Below are positions 11,798-24,863 of a stretch of 64,000 nucleotides of DNA, in pieces. Position numbers and translations under genes: made by a program. The stretch is from Magnolia sinica. Lineage: Eukaryota > Streptophyta > Magnoliopsida > Magnoliales > Magnoliaceae. Within the stretch, counting starts at the first letter, position 1. Every line of letters starts with the position of its first letter. The notes beneath the pieces are model-generated. The model worked only from the letters and a program-made list of their open reading frames with translations, was not told the origin of the DNA and did no database searches. The stretch lies in the NCBI RefSeq assembly GCF_029962835.1, contig NC_080591.1:37951501-38015500 (forward strand), written 5' to 3'.

Positions 11798-11953
11798 CTT
11801 GAAAAGGCCGAGCTATGTGTCCTGGGGGGGGGGGGGGGGGGGTGAATAGGACTATGCCAAAAAAAATTAATAAGCAAAATATAGACAACTGATAGCTAAA
11901 AAAAATGCAAATAACAAATGGAAATAACAACTTCAAAAATCAAGTATTAAGAG

Positions 11954-14806
11954 TGTCATGCCCCGAAGTCGGAAACCGGGCTCACAAAATTCCCGATCGC
12001 CGAATCCGACTCCGACAGCCTCCGTAGAACTCCATTCTCGGCTCCCGGCAACCATTCACCAGGTTCCGATCCTGGGATACTACAAGGAGGATTTATAATC
12101 ATCAGTCTGATTCATAATGAGCATAACCAAAAGCATAACCCACGAACAATAACCACAAGAACACCACCACCAAATCTACTATGATCAAAAACTTTTGAGT
12201 ACAATGCGCTTGAAAGGGGAAAATACAAGATAATGCAAAAGATAGAAACTCCAAAGCTCGTCTGCACACTCCTGCTGCTACTATGCTATGGCTGCGTCCT
12301 GGCGTCACCTACACGCATCAATCGTGCATAAGCTTATAGAAAGCTTAGAGGGTGGTGTAAGTGTGTGTGTGCAGGTCAGAGTAATGCGGAATCATGGTGA
12401 TGAGTACGTGAATGCAATCAGCCGTACCAAGGCTATGCGGTGCAAGATATGAATGTCATCGGCCATAACACGGCCATGCGATGCGAGATACAACTCAAGC
12501 ATGCCAATCCTCATCATATATCAGTACAGTTCTCATTCTGGATAATCACCAGGGTTCAATACACTCCAAATGGCACTGTCGCTCTCCTAGCCGCACAGTC
12601 CAAGTGAGCGTAAGAAACCTCACTATCCGCCTGGCCAATAGTTTGCCAATACCTATCCGGCACATCGATAGCGGACCCATTCGCGAGCTGGTCAAACTCT
12701 GCCTAGTATTGCCCCCTACCCTCGGGCGAGTAAGGCCACACCCCTTTTCAACCGACCACGACACAGTGGGAGACACAGCCTCCTAGTATTCGGCCCTCGT
12801 GCGCTCATATATCCACTCGGTCTCGACGTTGGAGTCATCCTCTGGTACTATCGGGTTTAGAAATTTTCACCTAGGGATGTCTATGGCACCCGTATGCTAG
12901 AACCAAACATTTCCGGTATCCAACCCAGCCATCCACGATGTGTCTGTGGAGGATATGGCCCTGATGTCGCTAGGGCATACAGTAACTACAATCACACAAA
13001 TGCAAGTGCATGAATCACACTATCAATCATGCAACAGTCCTGCATATACCATGCATTTATATGGGCAACTCCGCCTATCAGGGAGCCCATAAACAGTCCG
13101 CCTGAAGGCATATCCTATGATCAGTCACTCCTCACATCAGGCATACATATGATACGATTGATCATGAATCATGGATCTATACTAAACATATATAAAGAGA
13201 TAGGCTCTGAGTATAACGGAGATGGGCCTAGACGGCCTACTTACCACAAGTATGGGCCTATCAGTGGGCCTTAGGGAGAGTTATAATGCGGACATTTAAC
13301 CAACATTATCCATTCAATGTGGACGTCAAACCAGCATTGCTCCCAAGGCGTGGCCCATTACAAAATCAATACATATACCATGGTGGAATTACACTACATT
13401 GGGCCTTATGTACTTCCTATTGGGCCTTGACCTGTGAGCCTCCAGTACATCAAATGGGCCTCATACATAGGTCTCGTATATACATATCAAGGTGGGCCTT
13501 AAATTATCTCCAAAATAGTTAGACAGTTGGATGAAACACATGCATCATGATGGAGCCCACTCTAATGGAGGGTATGGTTTACAATACATACATAAGTGGG
13601 TCCCATGTGGGGCCTACCATAATGTTTATTTCCCATCCAACCCATTGATAAGGTCATTCAGACCGGGGCCCATAGTAATATTTATTTTCCAAGCAACCTA
13701 GGGCCCAACAGAATGTTTATTTTCCAACCAATTGTTCATAAGGTCATGTGGACCAGGGTAGGGCCCACTGTAATATTTATTTATCATCCAATCTATTCAT
13801 AAGGTCACGTGGGCCTGAATAGGGCCCACTGTAATATTTATTTTCCGTCCAACATGGGCCCACTGTAATGTTTATTTTCCATACCACCTATTGATGAGGT
13901 CACGTGGGCAAGGAGCCCACCGTGACATTCATTTGACGTCCAACCTGTTTATAAGGTCACCTGGACCTGGGGGTGGATGTGGGGCCCACTGAAATGTGGT
14001 TCACAGATCCAGCCCATTCATTGTGTGTGTCCCACAAATTTAAGGGTCCAAATCAAGTTTCAATCACATCCAAAACTCAGGTAGGCCCCACCAAATGATT
14101 TTATATGTTTTAGGCATGTCTTCACATGATTTTAGATGGTATGGCGCGCCTGAGTTCCATTTACGGCTGATTTTTGGGGTGGACGGCTGGTCCGTGGGGA
14201 CCCATCGAATGCATGGTTTTGATGTCTGAAACGCATCACAGTGGGGCTCGCAGCTGGGGCCGTGAGGCCCTGCTCGTCGTCCGCCCGCCCGCCTTTTGAC
14301 AGCGACAGCAGCAGATGCTGCTACCTCTTATTCCATTTTATTTTTTTTGAAAAACCAATGATTTGATGGTTTTTGATAGATGGGGCCTACCACAGACGAA
14401 TCCATCCCAGCCATTGGTCCCTGTGGCTCGAAATAATCCTATCGAGTCCAATATTGGGTGGTTTTTGATATACAGGAGCATCAGGGAGGTATTTTAATGG
14501 CAATACCGCTATTTCCTTTGGTATGACCCGCTTGATTATCAGATTGGTCTAAATTTTTGGTTCAATGGCTGAAATGAATTGGGTAACGGAATAAACGGTG
14601 TGGATCAGTCCCATACATCAAGGTGGGGCCTGCATGGGCAGCCTACTCCAAAAGGCCCCTTTTTTAGAGTTTTTATTAGCTTGTGAGTACACACCACTGT
14701 CAGTATACACACTCCATGTTGGCCATGCCCGTCCAGCGTCCAGTGATGGTGTGGATAAACACATGCATTGTGGTGGGTCCCACATGGACGTGGCCCACCA
14801 AATATA

Positions 14807-14863
<57 letters not shown>

Positions 14864-15885
14864 ATAATACATATTATATTATATATATTATATATATTAT
14901 AAAAAATATAACATATATATATATAAAAGATGCATTGGGCCCATCCAAACAGTGGATGGTGTGGATCATCACCTGCAATAAAGTGGGCCACACCGTCTGA
15001 TGTAGATGGACGGGGTAGATATAACACATTGGTGGGATCCACACCATCACAACGAGAGAGAGAGAGAAAGAGAAATATACGGTGAGATAGAGAGGAGGGA
15101 CCCCGCCACTATGGGCCCTTCATTGATACAACACATACATCAAAATGGGTCCCACAACAAGTGTGTCCTAAAGATCAAGATTTTAACGGTGGATCACCCA
15201 CCTTTAAGCCTCCTCCTTGCTCCCTTGGCCTCAAATGCTCCTTGCCTTTGCCTTGGACGGTGGATGATGGGAGATTAATGATGTGGATGAGAGATGAGAG
15301 GGTGTAGATGGAAGATGAGAAGGTGGACCACACTTGGGAGGGAGAGGGAAGCTTGGACGTGAGGGGCTTGAGTTGCTTGGGAGATTTGAGAAATGAGAGA
15401 GAGAGAGAGAGATGATATGGATGGGTGAGGTGTGATGGGTGATGGGTTGGGTTGAAATTTTGAAAAAGGGGTATGGTTGCTGTTGAAAATGGGAACAAGA
15501 GGAATGGTGAGGTGGAAAGAGGGTGAACTTTTGAAAAAAGAGGGAATGGGTTGTTATACTTGGGGTAAGAGATGCATTTATGGTTGATTGATGGGACTAA
15601 TTGTAAAGATTCCCTCGAAATCCGCAACGCGCGGTGTTTCTTTGGAATAAACGCAGATCGACATCTTCTTGCCTGGGTATCGGTTCAATGCGCAAGTCAC
15701 AGCGTTGGAACCGCGGTGACGGCGCGGTTGCCAAGATATAGGTTTCGGATCGAGCCGACGTCGGTGTACGGGACTTGACTTAGGATCGCGCGCAAACGTC
15801 GGTTATGGTGTGAAGGTTACCAGAATTTGACCGGAATGACCGCGGAAGCTAACGGAACGGTACGAACTAGGACACGGGTCTTACA
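11954..15885. mobile_element. solo LTR of a Ty3/gypsy-type element (3932 bp)
   Basis: The insert starts TGTCATGCCCCGAAG and ends GGTCTTACA. The right flank reads GAGAG and the left AAGAG, while the undisturbed LTR at about 3272-3276 has GAGAG, so this is a 5-bp target duplication with one later change. Read from the - strand it begins TGTAAGACCCGTGTCC, a form familiar from long LTRs of plant chromoviruses (Tekay/Del type). It has no pol, PBS or PPT inside, so LTR-LTR recombination is the likely origin. The body has many 'gtgggccc…gtttattttcc' repeats (13540-14000). Confidence 0.75.
14811..14930. repeat. (TA)n microsatellite
   Basis: Long alternating TA tract with interruptions inside the solo LTR. 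Frames across it are low-complexity I/Y strings and not genes. Confidence 0.9.
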
Positions 15886-17589
15886 GAGAGGTTAATACAA
15901 ACTTGGTTCTAATGACAACCTAACACCAAAAATCAATAGTTTATGGCAAGACAACCCTACTAGAACGTGAGTGAGTATCAAAAACTCAAACTCAAGAGGA
16001 TATGAAAGAAATATAAACTAATCTATTACAACATTCATCACATAATGCTGAAATATAAAGATTACAATATTCGCATCCACAAATACATCCTACAATCTTA
16101 AACCATAAAAGATAAAGAAATAAATCACACATCCACCAAATATAGAGAATTATAGTGGTTCGTTTGTGTGTACACCAACTGTTAATAAACAACCACACAA
16201 CTACTTCACTCCTAATATCCACTCCCTCGGGATATTAGCGTTCACTAATCCAAATAGGTTTTTCAAGGTTCACCTAACACCTTCATAATTATGTCTTTAG
16301 ATGGGCTTACGTAATTCAAAAAAACCCCTCGATCTAAGATTTTTTGGATCACCTCAAACAAAACCAAAAATAGAGATTTTCTAGAACAATCTCACAAACC
16401 AGACATGAATTGAATTACAGAAAAAGCAAAAACTTATTTGTATGACGATTCTAAAGTAACCCGGTAGAACCAACTTGATGACGACTAGATGTTCAACGTT
16501 CAGTCTCACAATAGGGTTATAAGTCTAGATGATTTTTAATTAAATCAGAAAGGGATTTGTATTGATTTTGATCTTAATGAAGGGTAAATCAAATATCTCT
16601 TTTTAAAATGAGAATAAAATAGAGAATCAAAATAAAAAATAAGAGCTACTTTAAAAAATCTTAAATATGCACAAAATAGTTTAAAATGTACTCAAAATTA
16701 TCTCAGAGTGATTTCTTAAGAATGATAAGAATTGAATAGAAAACTCTGAAATTCAAGCACTATTTATAGGTGAAAAATCGGTTCGCACGACTGACATCTG
16801 GTTAGCTACGACTGGCCTTATCCAAACAGATTTTCAAAAATTCTGGCGTGATAAGATTTTTCAGTTGCACGACTGGTCTTGTAGGTCCCACGACTGGTCA
16901 AGTGGCCTACTCGACTGGTCGTGTGAGTCTAGATTACTCGTTGGAAAACGAGTCGAGCACTATTCACACGACTGGTCGAGCAGTTTCCAGGACTGGTCGT
17001 AGACTAACAGAAAATTTTTGAAAATTCATAACAAATCCTTTACTGGTTGAGGAAATACTAGGACTGGTTGAGCCAGTGCTAGGGCTAGTCGAAAGAATAA
17101 AATTTTACACTTATAAAATGATCAAAATGACCGACCGAAAGTATGAAATGATATAATCATGGTCTAAGGTCAATCATGGTCAATCATACCTTACTTGTGA
17201 GATAGAACATATGAACACTTAATCTATCGATCACCTCAATAGCTTTAATTCTTGCGATCTTCAAAGCTTGAACTCAACATACCAAACATAATCTTCAACT
17301 AAGTCTTGAGTTCTTGGACTTTTCTGGTTCCAGATCTTGAACCACAATATTCTTGAAAACTCTATCTTCACTCAATATATGAAAGTCTTTACTTTCTTCC
17401 AGTTTGAAGATCTCAGTAAGTTTGTCGTATATATCGGCAAAATAGATTCAGCACGAACAAAACGAACGTCGAAGATTTAATGTGGACAGATGCATAAGCT
17501 TGATACAAATCAAGATACAAACTTGAATTGGTTTGCCACACCAAAATTTGACAATACTTAGGGTTTATCAACATAGCACTTTCAAATTG

Positions 17590-18400
17590 ATACTCCGGAC
17601 ACTAAAAGATGAAGGTCGACATTAGATTAAGAAAAATGAAGCATTTGCATTTATATCATACCAATTCCTTTGTTTTCCTTTAATCAAGGTTTTCTTCAAG
17701 GATTATAATTAAGGATGTGGTATGTCATACCTGGAAATATTAATGAAGCCTTTTGAAGAGTATTAATATTTTCTTTGATTAAATGAAATATGTTATTTGA
17801 AAACACTAGGTCAAAAAACTATATGCTTAATGCACTAGCTAAGGGCTCATTGTGTAGCAACAAAAGTTTAGTCTTCAACAACCTATTAGAGATATTTTTA
17901 TCCAGGTTGAAGACTTGCCCATGCTATTCTAAACTAATCATTTCCTATTGTTTATGAAGCACCTAGAATGAAATAAGGATTATTTGGCACACATGGTATA
18001 TACGTGGTTCTTGAAATGTACAACAGCTTGTGTGGCCCATCGAAGATGCTTGAAAATGTATGGTAACCTATGTGGCATATGTGGGGAAATCAACGATGTA
18101 CTATAATCCACATAGCACATACATCACATCACATGTATAACTTGTTACTTGTGAAAAATGTAATACATGAATGACATAAAAGACTATATTTTTCCACATT
18201 TGTAGTGCTTGAATATAGACAATGGCTCTTTTAATACATTGACATGTTAAACATGTGTGACACGTGTACAGAGGACACAACTAGGTACATGGAAAAGTTT
18301 TATAACATTAAGCCGCTGTAAGGTTTCTCGAATAACATAGGCTCCAATGTGTTGGCCCTTGTTACATATCGAAGCTCAAGCCCAGCCCAATCAGCTTTCT
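17590..18400. other. unassigned spacer
   Basis: I see no gene or terminal repeat. The first bases are the genomic DNA into which the Sirevirus-like element inserted. Confidence 0.4.
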
Positions 18401-18404
18401 AGCC

Positions 18405-18560
18405 GGTCCTTACTCTTGCTCTGGCAATAGACTCCCAGGAGTTTCAAAACCTGGTCAAAGGTTCAAGTACCCATAGGTGGTGAAATCCCACTAGTGAGTG
18501 TGGGGTGTGTGCATGGCTGTAAATAAAATTTTTTTTTTAAAAAAAAATCAGCTTTCTAGC
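18405..18560 (+). mobile_element. possible tRNA-derived SINE
   Basis: GGTTCAAGTACC at 18460-18471 resembles an internal pol III B box. It is followed by a TGTG-rich stretch and a T/A homopolymer tail at about 18527-18548. The A box is unclear and no target duplication was found, so this is only a candidate. Confidence 0.3.
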
Positions 18561-20173
18561 TCAAAAAAAATTAATTTTTTTTTTTAAAAAAAAATGGCTT
18601 GGCCCATCCTACGTACCTTAAAGCTAAGCACATGTCCAGCCAAGCGCAAGTTCTCCAGCCCAAAAACAGAAAGGCACTTGTGTTGGCGGGAAATGTGACC
18701 GTTGCTCATCCACGTAATCCGCGTTACCGTTTTGTCCTTTCGACCCTTTTTACAGTCAGTTGAAAGGTGGACCCCACGGGGCATCCGATGCCCAAGTAGT
18801 ACTTCCCGCCAATCGCTTGTACTAACAGTTCCCGCCAATTGCATTAACAATACAAAGAACAAAATTACAATCTTACCCTTATTTTATTATGTAAATGGAC
18901 TGAGACTGTATGCTTTTAAAAAGGAAATTTGGTCCTGGATGATCGCATTCAGCTCCCATCCCGTGGTAAGAAAACCATGCAACTTTGTACTGGTGCGTTG
19001 AAAAAAATAGTAATAGGGCGATGTATCACACGGACCTTGCTTTTAGCGAGGGGGCCGTTCCTCTCAAGTCTTGTACGGTAAGCTTATTCTACACGTGTTT
19101 TGAGGCCCAACAGCGTGCATGGCACACCCAAATCGTGCAATAAATAAGCCCCTTCGTGAAAATTTGACACTTCAAAAATCAAACCTATCCAACCATTATG
19201 TAAGTCACTAGGTGAATTTGGAGATTTTGAATGGTTGTCTATTATTTTCTAAGATAGTGCTGATCATGCTGTGTATATGACATCCAACCCATGTATTATT
19301 GGAGTGTTATCTTGATAATGGGATCCATAAAAAATAAGCTTTGACAATCATTAAGTGAGTCACATCACAGGTCATTATTCATAGCCCCGTGGCATACAAT
19401 GGATGAAGGATGAGTTAGATGTTATATACAAAACTTTGGCCCAAGAAAATTCTTATAGTTTATTCATTTTTTATTGTCAATTCTTTAAGATGGGAAGGAA
19501 AGAGAAAAAATAAAAGTGATTTGAACCCCAATCAAACTCTGACTCGTGATAATATTAATAGATGTAGAGCAGAAATCAAAATATAAGTACGAGTCAAGCT
19601 GTTTGAGATCATACGAGATAACAAATTAAATCCAAATAGGACTTGTAAGGGGACTGCCCTCACACAAATACGCAATTGTTGCTTTGTAAGACCTACAAGA
19701 CACATACCAACATACGGTCACAGATGTCAACGGGTATAGACCATCTTACAAGTGCAATGTGTATGACCCCACAAAAAATGAGGCCTGTGGCGGCAAGTGT
19801 GAACGTTACATGGCAACTTATCCAAATTGCACATGTATAGGCCAACTTCATATTCAGTAAGTGGGGTTAGCCCATGAGCAACTTATTCTACTTTGCTTAA
19901 AAGCCGACATTAGTCGACTTCATACCTGGGTTTTTAAAAAATCAGTCAAAAGCATTAAAAAAACATTTCTAATTAAGTAAACTAGTAAATTCAGCTTAGT
20001 ACCATGTGCTCGGAGAACTGAGAAGGTGGCTTGTAAGATGGGAGGAGAAACACTTGTAAAATGTACAACTATTTGGTTGGTAGTGAGCTTAGCACTTGGG
20101 TTCACCTTATGAATCACCCAAACACCCTTTGATTCAAATCCCTTCTCTATACTTCAATAACCTATGGTTCTAT
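18561..20173. other. unassigned intergenic DNA
   Basis: AT-rich, with T/A runs at 18570-18596. Short open frames show no recognisable protein features. Confidence 0.4.
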
Positions 20174-20364
20174 GCCTGTTTTGCTGACACTTAAAAAACT
20201 GAGTTCATTTCATTTTAGTTAATCATAATTATTTATTATAGATCATAATTGTTGATTATTAAGATTGTTTTTAATCTTTAATAAAAAGAGATATGATTTC
20301 TAGTACATAATTGTGATTAACTAAAACGAGATAAAATCATTTTTAGGCATTTACCAAACAAGCC
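20174..20364. mobile_element. short TIR element (MITE)
   Basis: The two ends are inverted copies: GCCTGTTTTGCTGACACTT at left and, read in reverse, GGCTTGTTTGGTAAATGCC at right. Both continue into TTTAGTTAATCA-CAATTA. Size is about 190 bp, with no coding capacity. I found no clear target duplication, so the superfamily is open. Confidence 0.55.
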
Positions 20365-21468
20365 TTCGGTAATTTTGAAATTTATTATTGTGCAATTTTT
20401 TGCTCCTAAAGGCACTATCTCAATTACTTGAGACCATTTGATGCTTCAAAGCATGGATAGGTATGGCCCGAAAATTTTCAAGACGGAGATGATTCAATCC
20501 ATCCTGTTGGGGGATGCTACTGTATTTTCTCACGAACCATTCAATTGTATGCCTATGATTTAAGGGTTAGAATCCTACAACCCATAAGATTTTTAAGCCA
20601 TCACCTATCATTTGTGAGCTCATTCACGTGACGACTGGATCCTGACCGCAAGCCCTACTTTCACAAATGGACGCATCAGGAAACTCTCATTTTAATGAAT
20701 CAAAATCCTGTAACTAATCTATTAGTTGAGGGCATGATGCAAATAATGTCCCATCACAACAATTCTAGGAAGTTTCACCCAAGGTTCATTTATCCAAACC
20801 ATTGATTGAAGTATCCCATTCATTAACTAGCCATCAACAACCAATCTTCGACTATATTTGGAAAGCATGTACCTTATTTTCAAGGGTAAAAGTAGAAGCA
20901 AATATTCATGAAGCAAGAAAATAGGTCCTACATTGGATGTGGTCCAAATCAGTCAGGTTGATCTAATGTGCCATTGGATCTGACTTTGCAATAAATAGGC
21001 ATGCATCTCATTTTGGATACACTAGATTAGGCCAGGCTTCAAAAGTCCATCCACATTACACAAGGGGTCGAGTTGAGAACCCCTCAAAATCAACCCGATC
21101 AGAGCCACCCTATATATGATTTAGACCAATCTAAAATGGACCCAAACTCAATCAACCTAGCCATGGACCTCAGCTAGACCCAACTAACAGGGAATCTTTA
21201 AAATTCGACAAATGGTAAGTTTGTGCATAAGACTCCAATTACTCTTATAAACACAAAAATTTTTAGTTCCCTTGTAATCTTTTGAAGATGTTTCAACATT
21301 AAAAGTGAATGTACAATTTTTAAGTTTTGATAATGCCTATAAATTTTAAATTTAAATTTTGAATATATTTCTAATATATATAAATTATTAAATTTAAATT
21401 TTGAATATATTTCTAATTTAAGATTATATTATTGAAAGAATTCCATAATTACCAAGATGCCTTAACAA

Positions 21469-21813
21469 CTCACAAAGTGAATGGGTTAGGTTTGTATGAT
21501 AGAGTCAGGCCTCTTAAATGAGTGGTTTGGCAGTTTTGGTAGGATACTGTAATGGGTTGGGTCTTAGACTAAAATATGGATTTGATTATTAAATGAGTTG
21601 GGTTTGGGGCCCTCACTCAAACTGTACCTGATCAAACCTGACTCACGAAGTGAATGGGGTCAGGTCCGTATAATAGACCAGCCAATTAATTGAGTGGATT
21701 GGCCGTTTTGGCAGATATTCTAATGGGTTAGGTCTAAGGCAAAAAATATGAATTCGGTTATAAATGGGTTGGGTCCGGAGCTCCCCTCAACGCAACCTAA
21801 CCTGGCCCATTTG
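21469..21813. repeat. two-unit tandem duplication (173 bp)
   Basis: The unit starting CTCACAAAGTGAATGGG at 21469 recurs as CTCACGAAGTGAATGGG at 21642. Similarity runs through 'ggccgttttggcag' and 'aaatgggttgggt' type text. The units are clearly diverged. Confidence 0.7.
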
Positions 21814-24450
21814 CTCTATGCATAGGATGAATTGCAGACGTTGGTTAGCCTTCATTGCACATGTGTTGCATGCTTCTCTTGATCATCCATTTGTAAGCTA
21901 TTAATCCAGGGGTTAGGATCTGCCATTCTGTAATAATTTATGAGATATCCCTCCATCCACTCTAAAACAGACATTGAAGAAGGCAAGAAAATGTATAATT
22001 TTGAACCATGGATGCATAAAGCGGTGCAAGAAAATAATAGGCAGTTCGGGGATGTAGAAAAAGAGGAGAAAAGAAAAAGAAAAAATCAACGCTTCAAGGA
22101 CAGTTACGTAATTTGAATATCTCATAGTAGCGGGTCGACTCAGAATCACCGAGGACCTGTTTTCATTAACAACTCAGTGTGTCCTTTCAACGCTAAAAAA
22201 TCATTTCACGCTGCGCATGCCTTTCGCGCAATCTTTCTTTTTTGGTTTTTAATGTTTTCCGGGAGAAAAACTCTGATACTCTGGTAGAATGTGAGGAATG
22301 ATGCACAGGTACTTAAAAATTACTCAGATACTGCACACATTTCACATAAGTAGGTCAAGGTCAACTGTCCAAATTATGGTACTAGATTAGATGTGCGACA
22401 AACCAAAAACTACTCTTATTTGATTGCAACCATCGGTCAGTAAACTTCTATTGGATGGTTAAAATGAAGTATTAATGAATCAACGAACAGGATTGTTCAA
22501 CCATTTTAATTATGGGAATGTGACCCAGTGACATTGGGTTCTATAATTTAGTCAGTTTAAAATTAGATTTAATGAATGTCATGTGTTCAATTTCTGAGTG
22601 GCTGCGTATTGAGTGTCACACTCCAGCAGAGTACTGAACAACTCCTGATTTTCTTTACAATTTTTCTTGTAGAAAAAAAAAAAACACAACTCTCCCACGC
22701 GTCCATGCACCACGTGCCAGAGAGGTTACATGCGGATCCAATCTAACGGCAGATGTTGCAAGCATGTTTAATAATCAGGACTTTGATCTAGTGGGCCACA
22801 GCATCTACAGGCCATATACAGAAAGCAAGGACGACTCATCTTATCAGTGGCTTGCAAAAGGAACGGCCAGGGCAATTTTCTACATTCAACCGTCTAAAAT
22901 CACAATTTGGAGGGTTACAATTGTCCAATCCCGGGATTTTATGGTGCATCGCTTGTCCACGTAGTGGCCTACTATGACAATATCCTTGATCACCACACAC
23001 GTATTTACCAAGTGCACGTGAGAAGAAAGCTGCATAGTACTTGTATGACGCAAGATCCATGGAGTCTCCCACTCTTTTTTGGGGACCGGAGCCGTCTACA
23101 GCACAGTGCGTGGTCTAAAACGTTTTATATGTAAAATCCACTAAGTTCATCATGTTAGAAATATTATTTGGACCGTTTATGTTGAAGATGTGCTTTATTA
23201 AAGATTGATTTAAACCACAACAATGGGAGCAATGTAAAACTGCTAACAAAACTGCTAAATTCACATGGTGTGGCCGAATGAGATTCATGTAAGGGTGATT
23301 ATTCTATATTTTCTTAGTCCGTAGTGATTTATACCTGATTAATGGGTCTGATGAAAGATATACACCATGGGTATAGACATAAACCTTTGGTTGGCATCCT
23401 ATCCCGATTATCCTGTTTGTGTGCCGCAATTGAGTTGTGGATCAAGCTGATTTTTGTAAGTAATCTTAAAATAGAGGATAGAACCAGATGGACGGAGTGG
23501 ATTATACATATACAGAACATGCATGTTTTCCCTACAGACTTGTGTATTTTACGCACTTGGTATAGCAGTGTTGCACGGGATTCTATTCATTTTTCTTGTG
23601 GGTTAAGCATTCTTCTCCCTATCCATGTCCAATGGATCTAGACCGTTTATCTGGTGAGTTATACGATGCATAGTCCTGACAACGGACATGATCCGGGTCT
23701 GGTCATGGTCAGCCTATGCCGGATCCAGTATTTAAATCAAGGCTGAAACTCAGGCCGAGGTCTCATCCCGTCTAGGAACTGTGGCCTTGATTTCAGGTCC
23801 AAGCCCCGCCCATCGAAAGTAGTTCGGCACCCATCAGTCGTAATGGACGGTTGGGATCTTCCAATTTTTGTGGGTCCCATCAATTGGAATAAAGTTATAT
23901 TGTCCATCCGTCCATCATGGATGGATCGTAACCGCTTAAATTAGGTAATTCTGTATTGTTCGGCCGAGAATTTTTGTACGTGTATTTGAAAAAAGAAATA
24001 GTAAGAAATTTGGTTGCGTGGATTTTCAATTCCGCCGAGTCCCATATTTTTTGGATCGAGCGAGTCGAGGCCGAGTAGAGAATCGCGGTCTCACCTGTCC
24101 TCTTGGCGGTAATATCTTTAAAAAGCTAACCGTTACTTCCGCTCGCATGAAAAGGGGGATTTCTTGCGGCACATGTACCAACAAAATGAAAACGTGTAAA
24201 AGATCCAAGCCATTCATGAGGCGGACCCACCTCTAAAATAGCCTGGCCAACAAGAATCAGGCAGGGCTACTTGTCATCAAGCAGCTGGAAGGCCATGCAT
24301 TTTACCAATCTATTACTTGCTGTCGGTTTTACACGCATACGCAACGCACCTGATCGGCAGGGCCCATTCCTGAGCCAGATTAATGCCGATGGTGGGGCCC
24401 ACTGGATGAATCCCCATGACCTTATGCGCGTGTGTCTAGTCGTCACGCGT
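21814..24450. other. unassigned DNA upstream of the PTM-type gene
   Basis: I see no gene. The proximal part (24000-24450) is richer in CpG and GC than the rest and probably includes distal promoter. Confidence 0.35.
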
Positions 24451-24863
24451 TCGCTCCATGTCACACGAGCGGATACTGCAAGCGCTCCTCTCCCTAGCTT
24501 CGTGCCTTAGGGCCTAGTGTTAGGAAGTGGAAGAGGCCGTTCCGTCTCTCTCTCTCTCTCTCTCCGATTAGGGCAGAGTAAAATAACACAGCCCCTTTCT
24601 CCCAACCCCCAAAATCTCCCCTCTCTCTCTCTCTCTCTCTCTCACAGAAGGCGTCGTTTCCAAACCCTAGCCAGGTATTGCAAATCTACAATCTCTTTTC
24701 TATTTTTAATTTCATCCGTTGCAGCGATTCGTTCTCTTTCATATGGGCTCCGACGAAGCCAAAACAGGTCTGGAAACCGATTCTTGAAACCCTAGATTTT
24801 ATATCGAAGGCCGTTCCCATCAAGGGTTTCTCCCCTCCCCCCCACATTTTTTTTCCCTTTTAT
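24451..24863 (+). promoter_or_regulatory. core promoter / 5' leader with CT tracts
   Basis: Two (CT)n tracts at 24543-24563 and 24615-24642 lie 220-320 bases before the start codon. CT-rich tracts near start sites ('Y patches') are common in plant TATA-less promoters, and I see no good TATA box. The transcription start cannot be placed exactly. Confidence 0.5.
24743..24787 (+). CDS. upstream ORF, 14 codons
   Basis: ATG at 24743 opens a 14-residue frame (MGSDEAKTGLETDS) ending in TGA at 24785, 76 bases before the main ATG. If the transcript starts at the CT tracts this uORF lies in the leader and could dampen translation. Conservation is unknown. Confidence 0.4.
   Translation: MGSDEAKTGLETDS

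Larger units (their letters stand above)
3127..17584 (-). mobile_element. Sirevirus-like Ty1/copia element, degenerate and nested
   Basis: A structurally near-complete LTR retrotransposon read right to left. Both LTRs begin TGAAAAGG and end ACTTTCA on the + strand, and the element is flanked by identical 5-bp target duplications AATTG (3122-3126 and 17585-17589). In element order: 5' LTR (17584-11800, split by a solo LTR), primer site (11797-11786), gag with CCHC knuckle and coiled coil, protease, integrase, reverse transcriptase, RNase H, an extra ORF, polypurine tract (4969-4955) and 3' LTR. This domain order is copia. The long gag, the coiled coil and the additional ORF after pol resemble the Sirevirus lineage. 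Stops, frameshifts and catalytic changes show it is dead. The LTRs differ by many substitutions and by indels of tens of bases, so the insertion is old. Confidence 0.88.
11800..17584 (-). repeat. 5' LTR, split by a solo LTR
   Basis: The two parts 11800-11953 and 15886/15891-17584 align end to end with the LTR at 3127-4954. A G run interrupted near its start lies at about 11822-11842, and a CGACTGGTC motif cluster at about 16793-17095. About 65 bp near 17327-17395 is absent from the other LTR. Confidence 0.87.

Noticed and set aside
14605-15042. 145-codon - strand open frame
   Set aside because: Mostly I/Y strings from the (TA)n microsatellite in a solo LTR.
22764-23134. Overlapping short frames upstream of the PTM-type gene
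   Set aside because: No recognisable domain, no splice context, frames on both strands; likely chance.
24675-24725. Possible 5' UTR intron (GTATTG…TTGCAG)
   Set aside because: About 50 bases is shorter than usual plant introns and the leader is explained without it.
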